Source: an uncultured Granulosicoccus sp.
GTDB lineage: Bacteria > Pseudomonadota > Gammaproteobacteria > Granulosicoccales > Granulosicoccaceae
Assembly: GCA_947495035.1 (NCBI GenBank)
Contig: CANLXI010000045.1
Coordinates: 1-47,141 of the forward strand
Length of the DNA: 47,141 nucleotides
Reading direction: 5' to 3'
Shown here: positions 35,846 through 44,327 of the stretch, one piece after another
How positions within the stretch are numbered: position 1 is the first letter of the stretch
Layout of the letters: each line of letters starts with the position of its first letter
Position numbers and translations under genes: made by a program
The notes under the pieces: model-generated
Database searches by the model: none
What the model was told of the DNA's origin: nothing
The model's input: the letters and a program-made list of their open reading frames with translations, nothing else

Positions 35846-35854
35846 CTCCTGCCA
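35829..35854 (+). terminator. Hairpin overlapping the stop codon of RTX copy A
   Basis: TGGCAGGAGT (35829-35838) and ACTCCTGCCA (35845-35854) form a perfect ten-pair stem with the loop GCCCTG, spanning the TGA. No T-tract follows. Copy B has substitutions exactly here and lacks the hairpin. It may attenuate read-through from copy A into copy B or protect the 3' end. Confidence 0.45.
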
Positions 35855-36085
35855 AAGGCCTGTGACTATCGACTCTCGGACTGTTCTGCCCCTGTCATCA
35901 ATGGCACTTTCCGAATCCAGCGCAGCATTGCGTCGATTCTGCAAATTTTCCGGGGACGGCTTGTGAACATCACATTGCCTGATGACCTTTTTGTCCCGCA
36001 GTAACAAGTACCATTTTATTTGTGGTTACGATTTATGCGAGACTGCAACTCTGAGAACTCTCGCAACGTGAAAAGGAGTATGCAG

Positions 36086-38221
36086 ATGGACGCTGGCTCA
36101 TCAAAAAAGTTGACTGTCCGTTGGTACGTTTTCGCCCTTTACGGAATCCTGTCTTTCTGGCCACTCACCTCGGCGGCCGTGACGCTCAATGGTGGTGATG
36201 GACTCATTTCCGCGTCAATCTCCGTCATCGGAGAGATTGATGTCTATGAAATCGATCTGGACGCGGGAGACAGTCTTCTATTGCGGGTCGCGGAAACCGA
36301 AAGTACAGAGTTTGTCTCCGACCCCTTCTATCCCAGAATCGAGTTGTATGATCCTTCGGGGGCCTATCTGACCGGCGGTGAAGGCTATCTGGTGGGCACT
36401 GCGCATCGGCGTGCCACTGTGTCGGGTGAGTATGAGATACGCATATTCGACGACAGTTCGGGCCAGGACGAAATCGGAACCTATGACTTCTACTTCGCAG
36501 TTGCACCCGGTGCGGACGAGGGCGGTAGTCTGTCTGATGATGGGGTCATCACAGATCGCATCGATCTGGGCGACGTGGATTCGTATGTCGTTGATCTGGA
36601 TGCTGGAGAGAGTTTCTATGCGGCGGTTGCAGATCTGGATTCCAACGAATTTGTTTCATCGCCTTTCTATCCAAGAATCGAGCTGTACGCGCCGAATGGT
36701 GAATACCTGACGGGCAGTGAGGGGTATGAGGCCGCACGCCTCTACCGGCGTGCGCTGGTGTCCGGTTCCTATACCTTGGTGGTCTTCGATGACAGTGCCG
36801 GTAGCGATGCCACCGGTAATTACAGTCTTCACTTTGCGAAAGCGCCGGGGACTGCCGATGGCGGTTTCCTGCAGAGTGTCACCGAAACCAGCGGGTTCAT
36901 GGAAAAAGCCGAACTGGAGTCATTCAATATCGCGCTGAACGCTGGGGATAGTCTGTATGTGAGAATGGCGGAGACCGATTCCAACGATCTGGTCAGTTCG
37001 CCTTTCTACCCGCGCGTTGAATTGTTCGGCCCAGATGGGGCTTATCTGACAGGAGGGGAAGGCTATCTGGTTGCGGGCCTCTATCGGCGCGCGCAGGTGG
37101 CAGGTAATTACACGGTCATTGCCTATGATGACAGTTCCGGAAGCGCTGAGACCGGCAACTTCGACCTGTATGTGGCGAAAATTCCGGATGCCAATGAAGG
37201 CAATGGCATCAGTGGTGGCCAGAGCAAAACGGGTTTCATCGATCTGGGGGACCTGGATACCTATGCATTCGAGCCGGTGAATGCCGGAGTCAACATTGCG
37301 GTAACCGTTGCCGATCTGGACGAAGGTCCCCTGTATCCCCGTGTGGAGCTTTTTGGCCCCGATGGCGCGTATATAACGGGAACAGAGGGCTATTTGACAG
37401 CGAGTTTCACACGGACGCTCAATGTGCTTGGTCGTTACACCTTGATCGTCTACGACGATAGCTCGGGATACGATGCGACGGGCAACTATCAACTCAGTAT
37501 GGTTGGCAATGTTGTCGGCGTCAGCGGCGGCAATGCGAACCTGTGCAACGGGCTGACAGTAACGGTCGACTTGTCGATGGGACAATCTCCCACACCGGGG
37601 AATGACGTGATACTCGGCACGCCCGGCAATGATGTGATCAGGGCCCTGGGCGGCGACGATACCGTGTGCGCCTTGCAAGGGAATGACGAAGTCTACGGTG
37701 CCAACGGTCAGGACTGGATAGATGCCGGGCCGGGTGCCGATTTCGTGACCGGAGGGGCGCATAACGACACGATTCGCGGTGGCAGCGGCAACGACCGGCT
37801 GGTGGGCAATGGCGGCGACGATGATATCGACGGAGAGGCCGGTGACGATGTGCTCTTCGGCAGTGCGGGCGATGACGTGCTGATGGGCTCTGCCGGTAAC
37901 GACCGACTGAATGGCGATAACGGCGAAGATACGCTGGTAGGCGGTGATGGAAACGACATTCTCAAGGGGTATGCGGGCAATGACATGCTCTATGGCGGGC
38001 CCGGTATAGACAATATGTCGGGAGGCTCAGGCGATGACTTTCTGTCCGGAGGTCTGTCGAATGACACCATGGGAGGCAACACCGGTGTGGACATATTGAA
38101 GGGCGATCAGCAGAACGACAAGATGTATGGCGGACCGGGCGGCCCCGATGAATGTGACGGTGGTGTAGGGGGTTCGGACTTTGCGGGTCCAGACTGTGAA
38201 ATCGTGGCTGGGGTGCCGTAG
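36086..38221 (+). CDS. Secreted PPC-repeat/RTX calcium-binding protein, copy B
   Basis: A protein of about 711 residues with the same plan as copy A: signal peptide (about 1-30, ending PLTSA), four PPC-like units, then RTX repeats. The frame is open from 36020, but AAAAGGAG ends seven bases before the ATG at 36086, which directly precedes the KK-hydrophobic signal, so I prefer that start. In every unit it has Tyr where copy A has Arg, in (F/L)YPR (Y82, Y195, Y308, Y417 from this start), and EGY where A has EGS or EDS (Y101, Y214, Y327, Y436). The RTX half is identical to A. Likely a calcium-stabilised surface or matrix protein; ligand unknown. Confidence 0.9.
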   Translation: MDAGSSKKLTVRWYVFALYGILSFWPLTSAAVTLNGGDGLISASISVIGEIDVYEIDLDAGDSLLLRVAETESTEFVSDPFYPRIELYDPSGAYLTGGEGYLVGTAHRRATVSGEYEIRIFDDSSGQDEIGTYDFYFAVAPGADEGGSLSDDGVITDRIDLGDVDSYVVDLDAGESFYAAVADLDSNEFVSSPFYPRIELYAPNGEYLTGSEGYEAARLYRRALVSGSYTLVVFDDSAGSDATGNYSLHFAKAPGTADGGFLQSVTETSGFMEKAELESFNIALNAGDSLYVRMAETDSNDLVSSPFYPRVELFGPDGAYLTGGEGYLVAGLYRRAQVAGNYTVIAYDDSSGSAETGNFDLYVAKIPDANEGNGISGGQSKTGFIDLGDLDTYAFEPVNAGVNIAVTVADLDEGPLYPRVELFGPDGAYITGTEGYLTASFTRTLNVLGRYTLIVYDDSSGYDATGNYQLSMVGNVVGVSGGNANLCNGLTVTVDLSMGQSPTPGNDVILGTPGNDVIRALGGDDTVCALQGNDEVYGANGQDWIDAGPGADFVTGGAHNDTIRGGSGNDRLVGNGGDDDIDGEAGDDVLFGSAGDDVLMGSAGNDRLNGDNGEDTLVGGDGNDILKGYAGNDMLYGGPGIDNMSGGSGDDFLSGGLSNDTMGGNTGVDILKGDQQNDKMYGGPGGPDECDGGVGGSDFAGPDCEIVAGVP
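37541..38221 (+). repeat. Direct repeat, copy 2: RTX-encoding segment shared with copy A
   Basis: Second copy of the 681-base RTX segment at 35165-35845. See that entry for the differences. Confidence 0.92.
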
Positions 38222-39844
38222 AAGTCTGTTGTTACTGCGCCTGAATAGACTTCAGCAGCAACTGGGATATCTCACGGCTTCTCATCGCAACAACGTCGTC
38301 TCGGTGCAACCCTACTGGAGCTGACCGGCTCCGCCATAGCTGGGGACCTGTGCAAAATCTCCTCAGGGGAGCAGCCACCGGTGTCCTCTGTGGAAAGCCC
38401 CCGCCGGCTGCTGGACAGGCAGGTTTTCCAGTCGGCGGCCGAACGCTGCGCGACACGGCAGTGGGAGGGTTTACTGAGCGATTCCCATGGCGGGTTGGTG
38501 TGGGAACTGGAAGTGCGGCTGACGGCTTGGCCTGAAGTGGTTATGTCAGCCCTCGGGTGTTTGCGAATCTGATTGCCAGGGTGATGAGGATCGATTGATA
38601 GCGAAAGGCAATCGTGGCAATCCAGGGAACACAATCAAGAGTGTGATGTGTTTCACAACAATCTTTCCAATTTGACATGGCCTAAATAAGTGTTTATCTG
38701 AAATGGCACAAGTAGCTGCTTTGATCTGTACTTGTTAAAAACGACAGGCTATCCACTTGTTGTCTATTTACGTTCGTGAACAGGGATTCAGCAATTTGTT
38801 GCCACTGCGATGGTACTGATGCACTGCATGCATATGAGCTCGGAGAGGTTTGGGCGTAGCTGGTTTTCCATGTTCTGGTGTTCTGACTTCATGTATTATC
38901 CAGCAGCTTATCTCGTGGTTTTCTGGTTGTCGTTCGTATCATTTGGGTGCGGCTCAAATCTCTTCTGGGTCCGGTAGCTTTCCTGCACGTCCACGCTGGC
39001 TCGCTGGACGGTCAATGAATTGTTCATGTGTACAACCTTGTTCTGGTCGAATTCGCTGCGATAGTCGGTTGTTTCAGAATGTATCACTGCCATCAGCGTG
39101 AATGAGACAATCATCTTACTTGCTGATATCAGTTCTCATCATTGAAGAGTCAGAGTGCTTGGCGCATTGGCCATGGGGCTGGCTGAGGAGTGAGGAACCT
39201 GATCGGATATTCTGAACACTGGATGCTCTAGCATGTTCATTCAGTCCCTCATCAAAGGCTACTGTGCAGTCTTGCTGCTGGCCTTGAGCTCATCCGGCTG
39301 GCGTAGTTGATGACATGAGCTCAAACCTTCCGAATCGCTGCAGAATCTCGAGGAGGTGTTGACCTTCCTTTTCGTTACCAACGCTCCCCAAGGACTCTGC
39401 CCTGGGATGGACAGAGCTGCTGCTGTGTGGGGGGGGGGCTACACGATTCGAGAAAAAGTTGCTACCTAAGGATAGTTATATCTGGCAACATCTTTCACCC
39501 GCTTCGGCAACGCCATTTTTGATAGGTAAGAATGCCTACCTTGATGCTGTGGGTAGGCCTCGCTACCCTCGCCAGCAATTAATTCAGATCGTGTTGCAAA
39601 GTCCTTGTGGGCATAAGACTTTGTTTCGACTTGAGTTTGATTTTTTTCACGTGTTGATGGAATCTGAATAGAGATATTCAGCTTTCTCCCTGCGTGTCGA
39701 GCGAGCGTACCGATCGAGATTGGTCGTTTGTATAGTTTTCTGATTTTGTATTTTGCAGTGCAAGAAGCCTCGGTCATCCACAAGTGACCGGTACGCCATT
39801 GGCCTCATTCAGGGGCCTTGAACGACAAGGGAAGTCTTTGAAAT
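38222..39844. other. Long gene-poor spacer before wecA, with CRP-like site and gene remnants
   Basis: About 1.6 kb. A 107-codon plus-strand frame at 38249-38572 is open and G/C-rich at third positions but has no ATG/GTG start in its first third, suggesting a gene remnant. A perfect CRP-like palindrome lies at 38642. A minus-strand frame at 38908-39114 (68 codons, hydrophilic product) has an ATG but only a weak ribosome-binding site. At 39233-39310 a 25-codon frame reads MFIQSLIKGYCAVLLLALSSS, like a truncated export-lipoprotein signal peptide. A run of ten G lies at 39429-39438. Confidence 0.4.
38642..38657 (+). promoter_or_regulatory. CRP-like palindromic operator
   Basis: TGTGA, six bases (TGTGTT), then TCACA, a perfect consensus match. 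A TTGACA hexamer lies at 38672-38677, with TATCTG 17 bases further at 38695-38700. This would place the operator centre near -57 to -61, a class I activator arrangement. No obvious gene starts nearby; the next plus-strand gene, wecA, begins 1.2 kb downstream. Confidence 0.55.
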
Positions 39845-40897
39845 ATGGGATTACAGATGCTGATTGTTGCCTTTACGACAGTGTTTTGCGTGGCGGTCAT
39901 TCCCTTCCTGGGCAGACTTGCCATAGAGCATGGATTGACTGACAAGCCGGATTCCCGAAAACGACATGTCGGAGAGGTGCCTCTGGTGGGGGGTATTGCC
40001 ATCTTCCTGACCCTGGCTGTGGGTGAAGTGCTTACTCAAGGACAACTGATGCCGCCGCTATTGCTGGCGCTCTGTCTGCTTCTGGTCGTTCTGGGGGTGG
40101 TAGACGATCTCAAGGATTTGTCCGCCAGGTGCCGATTGTGTTTCCAGATTGCTGTTGCCCTGCTGATGGTGGTGCTGGGTGATGTGCGCATTGAATCTGT
40201 TGGCGCGGTACTAGGGGGCACAGACGTCGAATTCGGATACGTTGCGTCGGTGCTGTTCACCGTTGTCTGTACGGTGGGAGTGATCAATGCCATCAACATG
40301 ATCGATGGGCTGGATGGGTTGTCCGGTTCACTGCTTTCGATGACTCTGTCTTCCATGGGGGTCCTGGCCCTCGTGCACGGCGATACGAGCACGGCACTGA
40401 CACTGTTTGTTGTCACTGGAAGCTTGCTGGCCTTTCTCTTCTACAACAGCCGAGTGGTAAGACGTAAAGCCGCCGTATTTATGGGAGATTCCGGCAGCAT
40501 GATGCTCGGATTGATTCTGGTCTGGTATCTGGTTGAGATGACTCAGGGAAGCGCTAGATCGCTTTCACCCGTGGCCGCTGGCTGGATGTTCGGATTACCG
40601 TTAATGGACACGGTGGTGGTCATGATGGGGCGAGTTCTTGAAAAGCGTTCTCCCTTTCAAGCGGGTAGGGACCATTTGCATCATCGGTTGAGAAATCGGC
40701 AGTTGACAGTGAACTCGACTGTACTGGCGATGTTGGCCATGCATTCTGCTCTGGTTTTGGTAGGCACCATCAACGGCTCCAATGCGGATAACGAGACCTG
40801 GTTGTTCTGGGCGTTTGTGGCCTTGGTTTTAGTGCACTTTGTTATCGGCAAGCGATATTTCAAAGCTGCAACGGGTGGGGTGCTTGAGGCGGACTAG
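39845..40897 (+). CDS. wecA: WecA-type undecaprenyl-phosphate N-acetylhexosamine-1-phosphate transferase
   Basis: A 350-residue membrane protein of the MraY/WecA/WbpL family with about eleven helices. The conserved cytoplasmic motifs are all present: KRHVGEVPLVGG (40-50), VVDDLKDL with the Asp pair at 87-88, NAINMIDGLDGLSG (148-161), VFMGDSGSMMLG (211-222), and GRDHLHHRL (274-282), the His-rich loop typical of WecA rather than MraY. It transfers GlcNAc-1-phosphate (or a related HexNAc-1-phosphate) from UDP to undecaprenyl phosphate, the first step of a Wzx/Wzy-dependent glycan. AAGGGAAG precedes the ATG. It stands just before rfaH and the gmd-wzy operon. Confidence 0.92.
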   Translation: MGLQMLIVAFTTVFCVAVIPFLGRLAIEHGLTDKPDSRKRHVGEVPLVGGIAIFLTLAVGEVLTQGQLMPPLLLALCLLLVVLGVVDDLKDLSARCRLCFQIAVALLMVVLGDVRIESVGAVLGGTDVEFGYVASVLFTVVCTVGVINAINMIDGLDGLSGSLLSMTLSSMGVLALVHGDTSTALTLFVVTGSLLAFLFYNSRVVRRKAAVFMGDSGSMMLGLILVWYLVEMTQGSARSLSPVAAGWMFGLPLMDTVVVMMGRVLEKRSPFQAGRDHLHHRLRNRQLTVNSTVLAMLAMHSALVLVGTINGSNADNETWLFWAFVALVLVHFVIGKRYFKAATGGVLEAD

Positions 40898-41102
40898 ATG
40901 TTCGCACTCGGTTTTGTAGAGGTTTCGCAGTTGCTGATCGTCATAGCCGTGTCATCGTCTGGGCAGCACACTCCATGAGTGCCATCAACCGATAAGTCAG
41001 GGCAAATGGCGTAACAGATTCCTGATTGTCTGTATTGCTGAATCGCGGCGATTATTCAACACGTTCATACAGCTGTTTCGGCTCGTACTTGGGAGGGAAT
41101 TC

Positions 41103-41603
41103 ATGTCTCAGTGGTATGTACTGCAGACAAAAGTGAGGCATGAGGTAATCGCCGTTCAGAACCTGTCGAACCAGAGTTTTGAGACTTTTCTTCCCATGTT
41201 GTGTACTCGGCAATCGCGAAAGGGGATATTGAGCCCGGCATGCGAGCCACTGTTCCCGGGTTATCTTTTCATCAAACTGGATCTGGAGCGTCAGAACACA
41301 GCGCCCATTCGGTCGACACGTGGCGTTATTCGGCTCGTTCGTCTTGGTGCCACACTCCAGGCATTTCCGGAGAAATTGTTGAATTCGCTGAGGCAGGAGC
41401 AGGAGCGCGGTAACGGTGCTATTGATCCGGCTACGGTATTTGTGCCTGGCGAAGACGTGCAATTGATCAGCGGTCCCTTGGCAGGCATGAAGGCGATATT
41501 CAAGGCGCGTAATAGTCAGGAGCGCGTCGTCTTGTTGTTGAATGTGTTGGGCAATGAAACGCAAGTGAGTGTATCGCCGAATCTGATCAAGAAAGTCAGT
41601 TGA
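41103..41603 (+). CDS. rfaH: RfaH-type transcription antiterminator (NusG paralogue)
   Basis: A 166-residue NusG-family protein. The NGN domain opens with SQWYVLQTKVRHEVIAVQNL, contains EPLFPGYLFIKLD and STRGVIRLVRLGA, and is followed by VPGEDVQLISGPLAGMKAIF from the KOW-type C-terminal domain. The order and spacing match E. coli RfaH rather than housekeeping NusG: no insert, similar length, and SEPLFP/TRGV-type motifs. RfaH is recruited to RNA polymerase paused at an ops element, suppresses polarity and couples translation in long polysaccharide operons. A sequence-perfect ops element lies 151 bases after this stop, so the target operon is almost certainly the one directly downstream. Confidence 0.92.
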   Translation: MSQWYVLQTKVRHEVIAVQNLSNQSFETFLPMLCTRQSRKGILSPACEPLFPGYLFIKLDLERQNTAPIRSTRGVIRLVRLGATLQAFPEKLLNSLRQEQERGNGAIDPATVFVPGEDVQLISGPLAGMKAIFKARNSQERVVLLLNVLGNETQVSVSPNLIKKVS

Positions 41604-41753
41604 TGTGCTTGTGTTTGGCAGTGTGATCGTGGCCTAATAGCCGCTGTGTTCATTATTTGAACGCAGTAAGACTATTTGGCGAAAGACCTTTTGATTGAAG
41701 TAGGTCAGCAGTGATATCCCAACAGCCTGTCCGGTTAGCTTGTGCAACGGAAG

Positions 41754-41765
41754 GGCGGTAGCGTG
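41754..41765 (+). promoter_or_regulatory. ops element (RfaH recruitment site)
   Basis: GGCGGTAGCGTG matches the ops sequence found in the leaders of RfaH-controlled operons, including the GGCGGTAG core. It lies 151 bases after the rfaH stop and 89 bases before the MarR-type regulator start, in an untranslated leader. It is on the coding strand of the marR-gmd-fcl-GT-wzy gene run. A possible promoter (TTGATT, then a GATATC/ATATCC hexamer around 41690-41720) would put it about 30 bases after the transcript start. Confidence 0.88.
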
Positions 41766-41853
41766 TGTTTTCCGCTATTCGAGGCAACGGAGTGATTCAG
41801 TTTCTCGTCGTGTACATCTCACTGTGAAAACCCCTGCGAGGTGCTGTATCCGC

Positions 41854-42204
41854 ATGGTTAGTCGACAATCCAAGTGCTTATCCGCAAGGTTGGAGGCCCA
41901 GTTCAACGTATTGAGGGCTATTGAGGCCAATCCCTCGTTAAGTCAGAGGGAGATATCCAGGCAATTGGGAATGAGTCTGGGCAAGGCGAACTACTGCGTT
42001 CAGGCCTTGTTGAGGGAAGGATTGATCAAGAGCCATAACTACAAGAATGAGAACAACAAGATTGCCTACAGTTACACAGTGACGCAACGTGGAATGGAAG
42101 AAAAGCTGCGACTGGCTGTGGCTTTCTTGAACGAAAAACAGAGAGCGTTTGACTTACTGCGGAGTGAAATCAAGCAGCTTCAGCAGGAGACTATTGAGAA
42201 ATGA
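41854..42204 (+). CDS. MarR-family EPS-associated transcriptional regulator
   Basis: A protein of about 116 residues. A winged-helix DNA-binding domain contains LRAIEANPSLSQREISRQLG and SLGKANYCVQALLREGLIK, followed by a wing with NNKIAYSYTVTQRGMEEK. The C-terminal coiled helix is Leu/Lys/Glu-rich (LRSEIKQLQQETIEK). This is the pattern of the small MarR-like regulators that sit at the head of exopolysaccharide clusters. The open frame extends back to 41740, but that would run through the ops element; the ATG at 41854 has GAGGTG ten bases upstream and gives the normal family length. Cotranscribed with gmd, 24 bases downstream. Confidence 0.88.
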   Translation: MVSRQSKCLSARLEAQFNVLRAIEANPSLSQREISRQLGMSLGKANYCVQALLREGLIKSHNYKNENNKIAYSYTVTQRGMEEKLRLAVAFLNEKQRAFDLLRSEIKQLQQETIEK

Positions 42205-42228
42205 TGTGCGAATGGGAAGTAGCAAACA

Positions 42229-43350
42229 ATGAATAAAGTCGCGTTAATCACTGGTATCACAGGGCAAGATGGGTCCTATCTCGCTGAGTTGTTGCTGGAG
42301 AAGGGCTACGAAGTGCACGGTATCAAGAGGCGTGCCTCCTCTTTGAATACTCAAAGGGTTGATCATATTTATGAAGATCCGCATACCAGTAATCAGCGAT
42401 TCCAGCTGCATTATGGAGACTTGTCGGATTCATCGAACTTGACTCGAATCCTGAGTCAGGTGCGGCCTGATGAGGTCTACAATCTCGGTGCACAAAGCCA
42501 TGTGGCCGTCAGCTTTGAGGCGCCGGAGTATACGGCAGATGTGGATGCGCTTGGGACGCTGAGATTGCTGGAAGGTATTCGGTTTCTAGGGCTCGAGAAA
42601 AAGACACGTTTCTACCAGGCATCCACCTCTGAGCTGTATGGGTTGGTACAGGAGACGCCGCAAAAGGAAACAACGCCCTTCTATCCCAGAAGCCCTTATG
42701 CGGTTGCCAAGATGTATGCGTATTGGATTACGGTGAATTACCGTGAGGCCTACGGGATGTATGCCTGCAATGGCGTATTGTTCAATCATGAATCTCCGAG
42801 GCGTGGTGAGACTTTCGTTACGCGAAAGATCACTCGCGGATTGACGAATATTGCGCAGGGTCTGGAAAAGTGTTTATTCATGGGCAATATAGATGCTCTT
42901 CGGGATTGGGGGCATGCGAAAGACTATGTGCGTATGCAGTGGATGATGTTGCAGCAGGACGTGGCAGAGGACTTCGTGATAGCCACAGGGGTGCAGTATT
43001 CGGTGCGTGAGTTCATCCAGTGGTCCGCCGCAGAGTTGGGTGTGACGCTACGTTTCGAGGGTGAGGGCAAGGATGAGAAGGCAGTCGTTGCAAGAGTCGA
43101 AGGTAACAAGGCGCCAGCGCTGAAGGAAGGCGATGTGATCATGCAGGTTGATCCGCGTTATTTTAGAGCGGCCGAAGTAGAGACGCTACTGGGAGATCCT
43201 GCGAAGGCCAAGACAAAGCTGGGTTGGGTGCCTGAGATAACGGCGCAGGAGATGTGTGCCGAGATGGTTGCGGAAGATCTGAAGGTGGCTCAGAGACACG
43301 CATTTCTCAAAGCGAACGGGCTCGACATTCCCTTGTCGGTGGAGAATTGA
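42229..43350 (+). CDS. gmd: GDP-mannose 4,6-dehydratase
   Basis: A 373-residue extended short-chain dehydrogenase/reductase. The nucleotide motif GITGQDGSYLAELLLEKGY is at 9-27, followed by GIKRRASSLNTQR, the NADP-binding signature of Gmd. HYGDLSDSSN is at 61-70. The catalytic Ser/Thr-Glu group lies in ASTSELYG (131-138), with Tyr157 and Lys161 in SPYAVAKMYAYW. NHESPRRGETFVTRKI, typical of Gmd, follows. It converts GDP-D-mannose to GDP-4-keto-6-deoxy-D-mannose in the cytoplasm. Full length. Followed by fcl eight bases later, so the pathway runs on to GDP-L-fucose. Confidence 0.97.
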   Translation: MNKVALITGITGQDGSYLAELLLEKGYEVHGIKRRASSLNTQRVDHIYEDPHTSNQRFQLHYGDLSDSSNLTRILSQVRPDEVYNLGAQSHVAVSFEAPEYTADVDALGTLRLLEGIRFLGLEKKTRFYQASTSELYGLVQETPQKETTPFYPRSPYAVAKMYAYWITVNYREAYGMYACNGVLFNHESPRRGETFVTRKITRGLTNIAQGLEKCLFMGNIDALRDWGHAKDYVRMQWMMLQQDVAEDFVIATGVQYSVREFIQWSAAELGVTLRFEGEGKDEKAVVARVEGNKAPALKEGDVIMQVDPRYFRAAEVETLLGDPAKAKTKLGWVPEITAQEMCAEMVAEDLKVAQRHAFLKANGLDIPLSVEN

Positions 43351-43358
43351 GAGAGTCC

Positions 43359-44327
43359 ATGAGTCACGAGAAGAATATTTTTGTTGCTGGCCACAAGGGG
43401 ATGGTAGGTTCGGCGATAGTCCGGCGGTTGCAGAAGCTGGGTTACGTAAATGTTGTTACAGCTACACGGTCTGAGCTGGATTTGCTGGATTCATCAGCAG
43501 TACAGACATTTTTCGCGGACAGGAAGATTGAAGAGGTCTATCTGGCTGCGGCAAAGGTAGGTGGCATTCAGGCTAACAATAGCTACCCGGCAGAATTCAT
43601 CTACGAGAATCTGATGGTGGAGGCCAATGTGATACATGCCGCTCACCTGTTTGATGTACAGAAATTGCTGTTTCTAGGTTCCAGTTGTATCTATCCGAAG
43701 AATGCAGAGCAGCCGATGCGCGAGAATGCATTGCTGACAGGGATTTTGGAGCCGACCAATGAGCCCTACGCGATCGCCAAGATTGCTGGCATCAAATTGT
43801 GTGAGAGCTACAACCGGCAATATGGTAGAGACTATCGGAGCGTGATGCCGACCAATCTTTATGGCCCGAACGACAATTTTCATCCTGAAAACAGCCACGT
43901 GATACCGGGCATGTTGCGCCGCTTTCACGAGGCGGTAATCAATCAGTCGAGCGAGGTTGTCATCTGGGGTAGTGGCAAGCCCATGAGGGAGTTTCTCCAT
44001 GTGGATGACATGGCGGCTGCCAGCGTGCATGTGATGGAACTGCCGCTGCAAACCTACAAGGCCAGCACGGAGCCCATGCTAAGTCATGTGAATGTTGGCA
44101 CAGGTGTCGATTGCACGATTCGTGAGCTGGCTGAGACTATTGCTGATGTGACGGGTTTCAAGGGCTCGTTGGTCTTCGATACGTCGAAACCCGATGGCAC
44201 GATGAGAAAGCTGATGGATGTAAGCCGTTTGAGTGAACTGGATTGGCGAGCTGACATTGACCTCAAACAGGGCTTGACTGATGCATATGCCTGGTATTTG
44301 CGAAATCTGAATGATGCAAGAAGCTGA
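43359..44327 (+). CDS. fcl: GDP-L-fucose synthase
   Basis: A 322-residue short-chain dehydrogenase/reductase. NIFVAGHKGMVGSAIVRRL is at the N-terminus, GSSCIYPK at 107-114, and the catalytic Tyr137 and Lys141 in NEPYAIAKIAG. NLYGPNDNFHPENSHVIP follows. It epimerises C3 and C5 and reduces C4 of the Gmd product to give GDP-L-fucose. The frame is open back to 43254, but the family N-terminus begins at the ATG at 43359, preceded by GAGAG, eight bases after gmd. The downstream glycosyltransferase overlaps its end by 17 bases. Confidence 0.96.
   Translation: MSHEKNIFVAGHKGMVGSAIVRRLQKLGYVNVVTATRSELDLLDSSAVQTFFADRKIEEVYLAAAKVGGIQANNSYPAEFIYENLMVEANVIHAAHLFDVQKLLFLGSSCIYPKNAEQPMRENALLTGILEPTNEPYAIAKIAGIKLCESYNRQYGRDYRSVMPTNLYGPNDNFHPENSHVIPGMLRRFHEAVINQSSEVVIWGSGKPMREFLHVDDMAAASVHVMELPLQTYKASTEPMLSHVNVGTGVDCTIRELAETIADVTGFKGSLVFDTSKPDGTMRKLMDVSRLSELDWRADIDLKQGLTDAYAWYLRNLNDARS

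Noticed and set aside
36515..36527. GGCGGTAGTCTG on the plus strand, close to an ops element
   Set aside because: It lies inside the second RTX gene, differs at the conserved C after the core and encodes a Gly-Gly-Ser linker.
41740..41853. N-terminal extension of the MarR-type regulator
   Set aside because: It would translate through the ops element and exceed normal family length; a GAGGTG site supports the ATG at 41854.
43254..43358. N-terminal extension of GDP-L-fucose synthase into gmd
   Set aside because: It overlaps the end of gmd in another frame, and the family N-terminus begins at 43359 with its own ribosome-binding site.
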